NCBI GenBank assembly: GCA_021234155.1
Contig: JAJEKV010000041.1
Span: forward strand, 13,332,310 to 13,396,309
Source: Isoetes taiwanensis
Lineage: Eukaryota > Streptophyta > Lycopodiopsida > Isoetales > Isoetaceae
Direction: 5' to 3'
Length of the DNA: 64,000 nt
The notes under the pieces were generated by a model that had not been told where the DNA came from, searched no databases, and saw nothing but the letters and a program-made list of their open reading frames with translations. A program made the translations under genes and the position numbers. Each line of letters opens with the position of its first letter. The stretch's first letter is position 1. Below, piece after piece: positions 37,366-48,782 of this stretch.

Positions 37366-38450
37366 ACGTAAGAAGTCCGCAACCACCGGCTGTCTGTACC
37401 AGAAAGGCCCAACCATAGAAGAATAGAAATAGGCTAATTCAATCTCATGTTCTAAACAGAAATCTGGAGTTATAGAAGAAATTGGCACAATCGTGAGAAA
37501 GGTATATAACCTTGTTGCTCCAAAACGAATTTGAACAGGGTCGCCATATCAATTGGCCATGTCAATTGGCTAACACTGCTTACAGCAAAAAGGAACTAGA
37601 AAAAAAATCGAACCTGACTATCTAATAGCCGCACCTGCACATCAGCTGCAATTACAATCAAGAAAAATGTTACAAAGTTAATCACATACCATAAGAATCT
37701 GTCACAATGTTAATCATATGCCACAACGATCTGACGCAAAATCCGACTGTGAAATATGTATTCTAAATAGAGGCAGAAATCTTGGAAAGCTTTTGGTAAA
37801 ATGTCTCAATGTGAAATGTCTCACAATCATGATGTGGAAAGCCTGAAAATATCACGCGTGTAAACTGTGGCTTAGAATGAGCTGAGCTGATAGTGACAAC
37901 TAAACTAACAATAAAATTGTGAATGCCTCTCAGCTTCCACAACCAAACACTGGTAGCTTAATAATACACCTTAAATAAATAATGTACCACAAGCCACAAG
38001 TAAAACAAAGACATTCAGAAATAAGTATCTGGAAACGAAACTCGTGCAGGTTCTTGTTTTGTTGATTGTAGCAATGAAAGGCAAGGGGTCCTCAAAGTGA
38101 TGCACCACGTTTGGCAAAGCCTGTTTGTAATGCCAAAGGCAACAATTGAAATGCTGAAAACATATAAGAAACTTACAGCACTCAAAAAATATTAAGAAGG
38201 TAAGTCGTGGACAAACTGCAAAAAACTACTTGAACCTCCATTCATGAGCAACAATCTGGCCATCAAATTTCTAATGTAGACATGATGTTGGAACCAGGAA
38301 CTAGTATATCAAGACCTGCCAAACATGTATTGATAACACGACAAACAAGAGAATGTATGCCAACAACGCAGCTTGAAAAATGTGGCTTCCCATCACTCTT
38401 GCAAAACTAACTGAAGCTACCTTGAATGATAGACACATAGGGATCTCGAT
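37366..38450. other. Intergenic, nothing recognised
   Basis: AT-rich sequence, no frame above about 60 residues with recognisable content. Small repeated phrases only (AATCACATACCA / AATCATATGCCA at 37680 and 37710). Confidence 0.4.
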
Positions 38451-38453
38451 GCA

Positions 38454-38975
38454 GGGCCTGTTTGCACGGAGTGACCCGAGTGGATCAATCTTGACTAAAA
38501 CTTAACTTTTTTGGGAGATATCTATATATATATAATACTAATAGAGAAATAAGAGGATAGTCTGTACACAATCCTGCCCGTTCAATTTCTTTAAGCTATT
38601 TTCGTCCCTTCATTGCACGATTTGTTTGGGCGGCTTCGTTTTGGTTCTTAGTGATGCCATTGAGCGGAAGTCGAATCTGTAGTCTGTGCAACAACTTGGC
38701 CGATGATTTTGTTTTGTGGATAACTTTCATTCTAGGTTGTTAGATCATGAGTGTTTTCTTGTAACCTAGAGAAATTCTGATTCTTGAGGATGTATTCCAC
38801 AACTTTCAAGGCAAAAGATAAGCCCTGTGCAAGCTAAACCCCCCTTACAATCGGCAGAGGAATGATCTTGTACAAGTCCAATAATTCCCAAACCAAAGGT
38901 GATCATAGAAACACCCAATCCTGCAGCCATGATCTAAGGAACTGTAAGATGGTTACCTTCTGTAATTGCAAGTGC
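38454..38975. repeat. Segmental duplication A, copy 1 (with MOT1 fragment)
   Basis: Matches 51580-52470 in the same orientation: GCAGGGCCT, GAGTGACCCGAGTGG, TCTATATATATA..TACTAAT, then about 250 bp of unknown sequence, then the MOT1 fragment. Copy 2 has about 395 bp (51857-52251) not present here. TCTATATATATATAATACTA at 38519 looks like a plant Helitron 5' end, so a Helitron may have carried the segment. Confidence 0.75.
38770..38972 (-). pseudogene. MOT1-type molybdate transporter fragment, copy 1
   Basis: On minus: 'AITEGNHLTVP*IMAAGLGV', 'SMITFGLGIIGL', a frameshift, 'KIIPLPIVRGV*LAQGLSFA', 'LKVVEYIL'. This is the MOT1 (SLC26-like molybdate transporter) segment around the conserved PLPVVRGIQLGQGLSFA motif. 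The Gln codon after RGV has become TAG, and a second TAG and a deletion are present. Only about 65 residues of a family of about 450 are here. Confidence 0.7.
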
Positions 38976-39106
38976 CGCGATAGATTTCATGGCCTGCGTA
39001 GACCTGTTATTATGTTGTAGATTCCACTCATGATCATGGTCCACCAGAGTTGAGCTATGGCTATGAACTGAATGTTATAAGGTTGGTATAAGATCATGAG
39101 ACCATG

Positions 39107-39355
39107 TTAGAATACTGGATTCTTCTGATCATCTGATAGGCCCACTTGTCACCACCAGATAGAAGAAGTGGGTGGAGGGAAGTTCCATTGTGTAATGTGT
39201 GCCATTTTGTTCATCCCTCTATCATAAAAAATAGATCTTGTTCTCATGATTGCTTATAGTGATAGATTTTGTTCTCGTGATTGCTATGGTAGTAGTTGAT
39301 CCACCTATCAATTGCAACTCATTGATAAGGTCCTATGAAGTACAATTACAAGTAT
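39107..39355 (+). repeat. 254-bp dispersed repeat, copy 2
   Basis: Near-identical to 24399-24652 (see there), same orientation, 14.7 kb away. Confidence 0.7.
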
Positions 39356-39592
39356 GAGTTTTGGTATGTGGTAGCTTATAAGGATTAGAAAAATCAGAAC
39401 TCGATATAGGAGGGGGGAGGAAGAGACATATGGGACACACACCCGATGTGAGAGAGAGCCCGGGGAGAGGGGGAGAGGAGGGAGAGGGAGAGACTTACGG
39501 GACACACACCCAGATGGGACCTGCCCCACACTGTACATGGTTCAAGTGGGTGCTTCCCCCACTGATTATACAATAATCATGGTCGCTTTCAC

Positions 39593-40858
39593 AATGAGAC
39601 AAGAAGGGCTGAATCTGGGAAATGTCGTTTCTTGGCGCTTGCTTCTCCGCCTGCGGCTAGGGCGGCCGTGAGAGAGGGACCGCCCCTCTCTCCCTAATCC
39701 GGCACTGCTGCTACAAATCCAAGGCTCTCTAACTCAATTTCGGTGCTAGCAAGAGTTTCGGCTGCTGTGGAAAGAACCTTTTGGTTCACAAGACAGGTTC
39801 TTGAAGCGGCATCAGGACGGTTTTTTCTAGCAATCTGTTGGTAATGCCTCTAACGTGGCTTTTTTGTTCTCTTGCTTCTAATGGAGCATGATGCATGCTT
39901 GCTTGTAAATCGGGCCTGCAATTCTTCAAAGCTGGAGGTGCAGATGGGGCTTTCTTGCAAAATGCACTTTGAAACGGCGTGGATGCCCATAAGAAGGAGC
40001 AAATTCTAGGCAGTGCTATAAAAGAGATGCAGTTCCAGGTTCTTAGTTCTATTTCTTTCCTTATCAAGGTTCTTTTACTTTGGGCCAAATTCTGTCTTCC
40101 CACTCTTTCTTTCTAGCAGAAAGGTACAGTTTGTGCATTGGGTGATCAGAAAGATTCTTGTCAGGTTAGCAGAATGGTTTGTGTTAGTACATGTTTATTG
40201 ATTTGGAACGAAAAATACAGAAACTGGGTTGTATGTTTTGGTAGCAACATAATGATTTCTTAAGCACTCGGTTCCTACTCTGGTACTGCTATGCCTTGAG
40301 TAGTAGTTTTTTCAAGTTCTCCTGCTTGATTAACTTTGGTACTGCTATGCCAAAAACCTCATAGCCAAATTCGAGTACTGATATGCTTGATTTGGTTATG
40401 CTCTTGCACTATTATGCATGAGTGGGAGCTTGTTCAAGTTTAAACTTGAGCTTCTGTTATGTTGCTACTGGCAGACTGATATGTTGCTAGACCTTATGCA
40501 GTAAGGTACCCCTCTTCTATTCAATATTACAGAAACTTTCATGGGATTTTGCTACATGATTTGATTCATTCAGGGGCCTCTTGGGCTTTTTCCTTGTATC
40601 ATCAGCCACTCTCTGGTTACTAGGTGAGGAGATTTATGAGAAATATTCATGACTATCAGCTTTCAGAGCAGTATATGGGCTTCATGTATATCAGCTTTTG
40701 GAGCAAACAAATAAGTTTGTGTTTGTAGAGAATGAAGATGTCGAGATTACTCCTGTAGTAATTCTCTATTAACATCAAAGATTGTACTCTTGATTTATAT
40801 ATAATATAAAAAACAACCCCGTTCCCTCAAAAAAATAAAATAAAAAATGAGACAAGAA
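39593..40858 (+). mobile_element. Retroposon with 13-bp target duplication and poly(A)
   Basis: AATGAGACAAGAA stands at 39593-39605 and again at 40846-40858. Between them are 1,240 bp starting GGGCTGAATC and ending CCCCGTTCCCTC followed by an A-rich tail (40829-40847). Target-site duplication plus poly(A) is the signature of LINE-machinery insertion. The tail 'AACAACCCCGTTCCCTCA(A)n' resembles plant L1-type 3' ends. No RT motif lies inside, so it is an internally deleted LINE, a SINE-like element or a processed transcript. A 105-residue minus frame inside (39786-40103) looks fortuitous. Confidence 0.7.
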
Positions 40859-41066
40859 TGATGAGTTAATAATGCTTGTAGATTTATAGCATATACCACT
40901 TATAGCATTGCCCTTTTTATACATGTATATATGTACCCGCCCAATGCACAAATTAGGGAGTCCTATAATCATAAATTGCATCAAAATGGTATTGCATCAA
41001 AATGTTAGGGCTCTGGGCTATTCTAAATCTGATGTTGACATAATAAGCATGGTTCAGAGGAGAAAA

Positions 41067-41744
41067 TTAACCTATTGAATGAAATGGAAGCACTGGAAGC
41101 AAAAACGCTATACGATGCTCCCATCGTACAGATACAGGATCCCGCTCTGAGGTCTTGCCCCTCTGAGGTCTTGCTAGCTGTGATCCCATGCCCCTCCTTT
41201 TTGCCGCTTCACCACAAACATCCACCGCTAGGAGGTCTTCATGATCCGTCCACATGGTGGTTGTGTTGTCCAAGTTGATGCTGTTGAACCCCTCCTGCAT
41301 GCTTCTTGTTCGGACGCGATGGCTAGAGCTTGGGCCTCTCCCTGGCTTGTACAACCTGTTTTGCATTGCCTGGAACTCCTCCTGAATGACTGGCGGCTGG
41401 TGGTGGTACATCTGCCTTATGTACTCGTATGCCACGATATCTGACATTATTTTCCCGGCGTAAGAATGTCGTTTTGCTACCTCCCTTGGAACTTCTTGGT
41501 AGGAGTAGTCGATGAGGTCTCTCTGGTGCCCCTCTGCAATCAGCCCCATGAGCTCGTCGATCCTTAGCCCTTCTTCTAAGCAGTATGGAAGGTGGAGGAT
41601 GTCGTTGGCGAAAAGGTACTCCTCCCCTTTGATCATCACTGGAGACAAGGCAATGATGCCTATTGGCGGTTCATTGGCCCTCCTAATATCTTCATCATGC
41701 CTTGCTATCCGCCCGGACTCTCCTTTTACACTAGAGAGTCCGAT
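41067..41744 (-). CDS. Unrecognised conserved-looking protein, 5' end missing
   Basis: The open frame runs from about 41744 (after TGATGA) without an ATG until 41648, then 193 residues to 41067. The frame before the ATG reads 'GRIARHDEDIRRANEPPIGI', apparently coding, so an upstream exon or a lost start is likely. The protein is charged and soluble, with 'GEEYLFANDILHLPYCLEEG' and 'YEYIRQMYHHQPPVIQEEFQ'; no transmembrane segment or family motif. A hairpin element sits about 45 bp upstream and may have cut the gene. Function unknown. Confidence 0.4.
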   Translation of the reverse strand: MGLSSVKGESGRIARHDEDIRRANEPPIGIIALSPVMIKGEEYLFANDILHLPYCLEEGLRIDELMGLIAEGHQRDLIDYSYQEVPREVAKRHSYAGKIMSDIVAYEYIRQMYHHQPPVIQEEFQAMQNRLYKPGRGPSSSHRVRTRSMQEGFNSINLDNTTTMWTDHEDLLAVDVCGEAAKRRGMGSQLARPQRGKTSERDPVSVRWEHRIAFLLPVLPFHSIG

Positions 41745-41785
41745 AAGGTCTAGTACTCATCATATAAGAGGTTAAAAACTAAAAA

Positions 41786-41914
41786 ATTGTACTAGGGTAA
41801 CATTTTTGGGACAAAATTCCCCCTTTATCCGGTTTAACCGCGACCGGCGGTAGTCGGGAGCGGTTTACCGGATAAAGGGGGAATTTTGGACAAAAAATGT
41901 TACCCTAACAATAT
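41786..41914. mobile_element. Near-perfect hairpin element (MITE-like)
   Basis: The arms GGGTAACATTTTTGGGAC... and ...AATGTTACCC (about 49 bp each) differ at only a few positions and enclose an 18-bp loop rich in CGG. TA stands outside both arms (TA|GGG and CCC|TA), fitting a 2-bp target duplication of Tc1/mariner-type MITEs. About 111-115 bp; the palindrome extends loosely to ATTGT on both sides. Confidence 0.7.
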
Positions 41915-41995
41915 AATAGTTGGGGAAAATTTTTTCGTTCATTTTTCCTGTTTCTTTGTTGCATTTTTACTCTGGCGCCAGCATTCTCGACAGCT

Positions 41996-42962
41996 ATGGC
42001 ATGTCGCAGACGTCGCGAGCAGCTTGATTTCTGTCGTCCAAAGGCAAGATCTTCTTCAAGAACAGGTCGTAGAGCTACAAATTCGATATCTAAAGGTAAT
42101 GGTAAGTGATTGATGCAAGATGCTGTAATGGAAAGCAAGAAGCCTGATCCTGACGACTTTTCCAAGCAAGAAGGTTCTGCATTTTCCCAGAACATAAATC
42201 TTTCATGTTTTTTTGTTTCTAATACTAAGTTTTCACCTTTTTTTTTAGTTTTGCTATCTAGAGTGGATGATGGGGCTAAAAACGATGTTGTGGAAGATCC
42301 TTATGGAGTTCTTGCTGAATCTACTGAATCTTTACTGGAAAAGTCTCCTGATGCAGAAAGATCTTATGCATGTAGGTTTTTCTAATTCTACTATTCTAAT
42401 TACAATTCTAATATTGTGTAGATAGCACAAATCGCATATAGGTTCTTATAATTCTACTATTTTGTAGGTTCATCTTGTGCATGTAGGTTCTTATAATTTT
42501 AAGAATCTGTAGCATATATGTAATTATAAAAATCTTGTAACTAATCATCAAATTTTGTCTAGTTTTGGACTTACAAATGGCTGGCTTGGTGGATCCTGCT
42601 TGTTTGCCACTTCTGGCTGAGACTTCAAAGCATTCTGCTCCATTGCAGGATGTTACGAAGATGAATTTGGATGATGATATTGATCGCTTTTTTACTAAAG
42701 CACTTGAGCAGTCTCCTGAATTGAAGAGGTACTTTCCTAATGCATCTTCATCAGGCGGACAGTTATCCATATCTGGTAATCACATTCAACAGGTAGTCAT
42801 CAACTTTGAAAATTCTCTGAGTGTGTGCATGCTTTTCTTTATTGCAGAATTATGCTCCAGTTTATTTTGTTTACATTGTTTTGTCCATTATTTTGTTTGC
42901 AGGCCTTAGGTTTGTTGTTGCAAGCCTTGAAGTATGTTGTTGCTGGAAGAACCTTGAATTAG
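41996..42962 (+). CDS. Candidate five-exon gene of unknown function
   Basis: Exons fit by frame and splice phase: 41996-42101 ('MACRRRREQLDFCRPKAR'), 42120-42173 ('SKKPDPDDFSKQ'), 42264-42371 ('DDGAKNDVVEDPYGVLAEST'), 42563-42792 ('NLDDDIDRFFTKALEQSPEL', 'RYFPNASSSGGQL'), 42903-42962 ('ALGLLLQALKYVVAGRTLN' stop). Donors GTAAGT, GTTCTG, GTAGGT, GTAGTC; acceptors end in AG after T-rich tracts. The first gap is only 18 nt with an in-frame TGA, too short for an intron, so exon 1 or the start may be wrong, or the gene is broken there. About 185 residues, basic N-terminus, acidic middle. Family not recognised. Confidence 0.4.
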
Positions 42963-43175
42963 AAGCATTTTGTTGCTGGAAGTATCCTGAACTAGGATAT
43001 TAAATGTGTTAGCAAAATGACTTGTAAAACTTGACTGCAAAACTTGCAAAACTTGAACGTTCTCAACTTTGTGTCAATCTGTACTTGGTTTCAGCCTATG
43101 TAAAGTTTCATCAAATTTGCAACGTGTCATTATGTGGTGAATTTTACCTGCTAAACCTGTAAACCGGAATTTAAG

Positions 43176-43812
43176 GGTGAAATCACACTTGTGGCCGCCC
43201 AGGATATGAAATTTTCATCCGCCAATAAAATTCCTGCGTTTCAAATTCCTGGGCGCCCCCTCTATCACACTCAGGGTGCCCGAGACACAAGATTTCCTGG
43301 GCAGGGTGCGTATTCCTGGGCAGGAGTTATCCCCTGACCACGATCTTGGGCGCCGCCAGCTAAGTGCCAACAGTGCAGCAGGATATCGAAGAGCAAAGAT
43401 TAGGGTTTCTGTTTTGAGCGATTCAGGATGGATTTGAGTGTTTCCTCGTCAGATTTGCTCAAAATGAAGCCAAAATCGCAAAAGATGCTTGCAGAGGAGC
43501 TAGAATAGCAAAAATCCGAGGAGAAATAATGCTAAAGTCGAAGTAGGCAATCGCAAATTCGGATTTTTCTTGCTTGCAGAGGCCCGTAGTGGTTGATTCA
43601 ACAGCAAACAATCTAATCCGTTGAGGTTTGGAGGGATCTGAGACTAAAATCTGAACAACAAGAATGATTTTAGGGTTCATCGATTCTGGTCAAGTTTGTG
43701 ATGTGGCAGTTTGATCTTAGGCACAGGTGTGATACTGATTTCTTGGGCATCTCCATGACCTGCCCAAGACATAAAAATATCATTTTTGGGCGGCCGCAGG
43801 TGTGATTTCACC
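43176..43812. mobile_element. 637-bp TIR element (non-autonomous DNA transposon)
   Basis: Ends GGTGAAATCACACTTGTGGC... and ...GCAGGTGTGATTTCACC are inverted repeats of about 27 bp with two or three mismatches, continuing into GGCCGCCCA on both sides. A clean target duplication is not visible (TTAAG left, ATAAG right). The inside has no transposase; it holds a 27-codon frame from ATGGATTTGAGTG (43429), preceded by leader-like sequence, possibly a captured gene start. Confidence 0.6.
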
Positions 43813-44009
43813 ATAAGTACCCAAATGTAATTCCAGACAATTGGCATAGGCCACGTGGCAACTGGAGATTACACCACCCAAAAAAAATTTGACCCAACTA
43901 TTATATTGAAGATGGTTTGCATCGAAAAACCAAATTATGTAAGTGGGATTGCAGTATATAACCAAAATTATTCTGAATTTTTGATCCCTGCATGAGACGC
44001 TGAGGAGCA

Positions 44010-45140
44010 AAAATATTTAGGGCAACGAAGAGGACGACGTCAAGGCTTGTACAGCTTCCAGATGAAATTCTAGAGATGGTGCTGCTCAGATTGGATTCCA
44101 TACCGGATGTGGTGAGTTTTTCTCTAACCTCTAGCAAATGGTACCATCTTGTTCACTCAACATCATTTTGGTCTGCATGCGGCAAAAGATTTATTCTTTT
44201 TCGTTCCTGTTTCGGCCAAGTATTGTGGAGGTATCTTGTTCCATCATCTAGCTGGAAAAAAACAAAACTTGATATTGCTCACACGTTCCATCTCCCATTT
44301 AAGAAAGGGAAAAAGAATGTTAATGGTGTTCACATTGGAGTGAAAGGTTCAAATGGGATGCTCTGCATCTTTCAATCAATGAAAGAAGTCTATATCGTCA
44401 ATCCTATGTACCCCAGTTTGAAAGAGCATCTCGTTTCAAAAAAAGGTTTTCCTGAAAATTGGAAAGGAAAATTGTTTTTCGACTTTGATTCCTTCAGCAA
44501 CAATTACACTGTGCTCATTCCTTCTGATAGTGATTTTATTTTCTGCTATTACCAATCTGTTATACGAAAATGGAGAGAATGGACCATATGTATACATGAT
44601 CATCGAAACATTATGTGGAAGTCCTTCATGCTTTTAGGACCTTTTTTCTATTTTTTAAAAAGATCAAAAGAAGAGGAATTTAGCTTGGAGTTATGGGGAT
44701 GCGACCTTTCTACCACTGAGAATTATGTGCGCAAGAAGCTTAATTTCATTGAACTGGAGAGCAATCAAATAAAAACATTGATGCAGGAATTTTCTACCTT
44801 CTTTTTATTTGAGAATAAAAAGGAGTTAATGCTGCTTAGAGCGTCTTTTGTAATGCTACAAGTGTGGAGTATCCATGAAGAAAAGGATGAATATATTCTG
44901 AAATTGCATTCCACGTTTCAAGTGGACGAGGAACATAAGGGATGCGAGATTTTGTCGATGAGTGATGTAATTATTCTGCAATTCTGCAACCCCTCTTCTG
45001 CATTAGCCTATTGCCCTTCTACCAGGGAATGGCAATGGATCGATGATCATCAACTCGGCTTTGGCATAGCACCTAGTTATTATGCTCTTGAAATGAGCAA
45101 GGCATTTTCAAATAAACTAACAAAAGCGGCAAGAGGTTGA
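44010..45140 (+). CDS. F-box protein, possibly with lost start
   Basis: The open frame covers residues from 'LVQLPDEILEMVLLRLDSIP' (a classical F-box, LPDEIL...), 'SLTSSKWYHLVHSTSFW', then about 310 residues of a beta-rich, kelch-like or F-box-associated C-terminus with many Trp and aromatic residues. F-box proteins link SKP1/CUL1 ubiquitin ligases to substrates. The first ATG in the open part (44076) lies inside the F-box. An in-frame ATG at 43992 is followed by TGA at 44001, so either an upstream exon supplies the start or a nonsense change removed it. One exon, 3' end TGA at 45138-45140. Otherwise intact over 354 codons. Confidence 0.7.
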   Translation, partial: KIFRATKRTTSRLVQLPDEILEMVLLRLDSIPDVVSFSLTSSKWYHLVHSTSFWSACGKRFILFRSCFGQVLWRYLVPSSSWKKTKLDIAHTFHLPFKKGKKNVNGVHIGVKGSNGMLCIFQSMKEVYIVNPMYPSLKEHLVSKKGFPENWKGKLFFDFDSFSNNYTVLIPSDSDFIFCYYQSVIRKWREWTICIHDHRNIMWKSFMLLGPFFYFLKRSKEEEFSLELWGCDLSTTENYVRKKLNFIELESNQIKTLMQEFSTFFLFENKKELMLLRASFVMLQVWSIHEEKDEYILKLHSTFQVDEEHKGCEILSMSDVIILQFCNPSSALAYCPSTREWQWIDDHQLGFGIAPSYYALEMSKAFSNKLTKAARG

Positions 45141-48100
45141 AAGGTATGTTATTGTCTGGCAGGTTTGCATTGGTTCTGTAACAAGTACTAAAAGAGAGCT
45201 CGTAAATGCTGGCTATGTTTGGCTTGTTGTCCCTGCCATGAGTTTTATTTTAACTCACCTTCTGCAATCGTCTTCTGTTTGAATAGGAGCAGGCTACTCA
45301 TGAGAAATGGCATTTTCAGTAGTAATTTCTCAAACCATTGTTGACAACTACACCACAATGCAAGTCCACAACATATTCAACTTGATGCTGGCATGCAGCA
45401 TAGATACGCTTTATTTTCTACCGTGCTCTCCTGTGTGTGACTCCAATGGCATTATCTTTGTTTTTTCTTACTACCCTGCTACAAATATCTTTTATCATAC
45501 AGCATAAACCATTGGATGTTTCAGTTTGATCCATGGTCAGGGATGGGATGCCTTAGTTGTAGCAATGGTGCTAAATGTTTTATGTATTGACCAGCTATTA
45601 GTTAAGTTTGAGCTTTATATTCATTATCCTGCTAACATAACATGTTTGTAAGCACTCAGAAGTTCATATTGAAAAATTCATATTGAAGCACGTTTTAGGA
45701 GGTGGTCTAGTAATGTCACCGCATGGTAAAGAACCAAATGCCTATCCACAAAGTCTTGTAACCATAGATTGCTTCTTCCTGCATGAACAGGACAACAAAA
45801 CCGGTTTGTATCTAACACCTTGGAAGAAGTTTAGATTAACTCAAACTTTGCTATAAACACATGATATTTTTTAACTGTCAGTCATGGTTCAGAGAGAGAA
45901 ATGGTGTGCAAATGATATACAAAATGTGGGCCTTATTAGTCATGAAAGACCAGTAATCTGGTTGTCCAGTAACACCAGCTTGCAAAGGGATTATGGAGCT
46001 ACTTACAGGGCATAGTATTTTGCCAGCTAGAGACGTGTATCTAAATCAAAATTTCAACATGAAATCCTAAGACGGGCAAATTGTCCCTGATGTTTATCAG
46101 TGCATTCTTACATTCATAAAGTTAGTTCCACTAAGATTTTGGACAGAGAGTTCAGACATGCACCATTTGTAAGTAATACGAGTATGCTTAGATGCTTTTC
46201 TAGACTTCAGCTAGCTTCTGTCCTTGCATTAATTAAGAACTGGTTGCCCGCCATTGTGTTTGGTGGGATTGTTAAAGCTTTGCTAAGGTTAATTTTTTTA
46301 AGAAATTGATCTATCATGCACATAACTACTAAACATTGGATTCCTTGATCTTTTGTTTCAAGATTTCCATCATGTAGAGTGTTCGATAGAAATCCTATCT
46401 AACTAATGGACGTGACATTGTCTGTCTGCATCTTTCATGAAAAATAGGTCGTAATTGTGATTAGTATTAGTTGTATATGTGTAAAGGCTTGTGGATGACT
46501 CATCAAACTATTATTCAGATCTTACTAAGAGTAATCATTTAGATCTGTGAGGAATCTCTAGCACGTCCTATAAAGGTACCCGATGAAATCCTCCAACGTA
46601 ATGTAGAATACATTCCTCGTAGCATCCTTCTTAGGAAGTTAGCTCTGGATGGATCAAAAGTAAAATAAATTCTATTTTCCTATATAAAATTATGATGTAT
46701 GTCTGTCTTGAATCTCGCCCTAAAATTGGACGGCTTAGATTGAAGCCCTAAATCGGGCAGTCCTAGAAGAAGGGAAATTGATCCTCTTCGTGATCGAGGA
46801 GTGAAGGCAGCGGTTGCTGGACCTACTTGCCTTACCATTGGTTGCTTTTGCTCTTTGAAACTCTTTTAGTACAAAATGAAGTAGGGGATTGCCGGCAAAA
46901 ACAGGGTCAGTATGAGCCTCAGAACAGTAGAAATACAAAAGCAACAGATGGACTGATATCCAGAAAGATTGTACCACCACATTCTTGACCAACGGAAGCG
47001 CTATGACTTTCTGCTTCAATGCCAACCTCTGCTTCCATGGAAAACATACCTTCCTGGCTGTCGGTATTGCTCTCTTCTTCTCGATACTTCTGTATCTTCC
47101 TTTAAAATAAGCTACATTTCCTTCCTTCCTTCACAGGCATTCTCAAGCTTCACATTCTTTGCTGCTTTTATTTCTAACCTAAGCTGAATTTCTTCCTTCA
47201 CATGCATTCTCAAGCTTCACATCCTTTGCTACTTTTATTTCTAACCTAAGTCTGAGCATTGAGTGGCCCTCTGCTCCTTCAGAACAAGCAGCCTTTTAGA
47301 CTCCCAGTTAGCGAGCAACAATGGATAATCTCCCAGGCAGCCACTATCTAGAGTGATTGTGAGATGTATAGCATAGGTAAAGCTTCAAATCCGACATGTG
47401 AATAAATGATATAATGGATACCTGCATGGTAACAATTGTCTTAATATATATTTCCTTTCTCTACTTTGTAGAGTGCACCTGCGGAGAATGCTCCAAAAGA
47501 GTCTCCACCTACATCTGCAAAGATTTCAAATCCTGAAGCTCAAGTTCTGTCTACTTCGAAAGCGCAGCTCGGGGTAAGATTTTTGCCATAGGCGTATATA
47601 ATTAGAATGCACTTTGCCATAGGCATATAGAACTAAAATGCACGTATCAGAGTATCATGTGTGTTTCATTGTCAGTGCAAAATCTATACAGCGCCTTTTC
47701 TATTGTAGTTACTGATAGTTGTTAGTGTGTTATCTCCAACAAGTTGAAAGACTAATAACGTGGCCGTTGTCCATGTCAAACAAAGAAAAACAATTTAAGT
47801 CTACATTTTAGTTTTATGCATATCATGAAGAACAAAATTCAAGCTGTTTTGCATCAAAAGAATGACCATGCTGAGATTTGTGACCGCCATAGCAGTTGAA
47901 GGCAACACTGTACTTGGTTCATCAGTGTTTTATTTAGGGCATGATTTTTTTTTCTGTAAATGTTGATGCTGTGTGTGATATGCAGGAGAAATATTGCGAT
48001 GTTACTTGCGTTGCATTGTTATTTGAAATTGTTATATAGTTAAGAGCAAGGATGAAAAGGGCTTGGAATCACTTATGTATTAGTTTTTTCATCACATGAT

Positions 48101-48330
48101 AATTCAGATCTGTGCATGATGACAAAGCATATGTGAAGTCTATATCCAGTTAAGAGCAAGGAATGAATTTGTAAGGCTCCTGGTTCTAGATCAATGCCTA
48201 GAGTTATGATCATCACTATATTACTTTGTTGCCTACAGAAAGAGATAATCATAGAGCAAGAAGCAAGATTTTGAAGTCTTGATATAGAGAAGCAGAATGA
48301 GTGAGTAAACAGAAAAATTCTCATGGTTGA
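45141..48330. other. Intergenic, with short tandem duplications
   Basis: No gene recognised. A duplicated phrase of about 70 bp, CATTCTCAAGCTTCACAT..CTTTGCT, lies at 47138 and 47205. A possible lone exon at 47473-47574 (between TTTGTAG and GTAAGA) reads 'APAENAPKESPPTSAKIS' with no partner exons found. A 96-residue minus frame (46735-47025) is without features. Confidence 0.35.
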
Positions 48331-48342
48331 GGTCATTCAAAA

Positions 48343-48418
48343 ATTGAAGGCTTGATTATTGACTACAGAAGATGCAAGTTTTTGAAGGCTTGATTATTGA
48401 CTACAGAAGATGCAAGTT
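48343..48418 (+). repeat. 36-bp tandem duplication
   Basis: TGAAGGCTTGATTATTGACT ACAGAAGATGCAAGTT occurs twice in direct succession (48344, 48380). Confidence 0.75.
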
Positions 48419-48782
48419 CCACTTCTAACCATCATCCAATTAAATTGGGATTACGTCAACTCCAAAATCACGCCAACCTGCTGTTGTACTTGATAAATAA
48501 CATAAGGTTGCAATTCACATGTGTCGTTTCATATGCGAATTGAAATATGCAAAAGTGAAAAGCAAGTCACTAAGATAGATGAGATCAAAATTGAACAGCA
48601 TTGAGATGAAAATATTAGGTTTGATAATAACATATTGCATTATTTGCGAGGCAATTGGAGACTCAAAATTATGGATATATGACACAAATATCATACAGAA
48701 ATATCATATATTCCAATAAGACATTAAGGGATCAATCCATGTTTTCCATATATTTAACAAGGTTTCATGCCAGTCGTTCTAT

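Noticed and set aside
36479-37488. Repeated minus frames with 'SHPVSDFHVLGLVGKLV'
   Set aside because: They recur with the 185-bp tandem repeat and have different ends; no gene structure.
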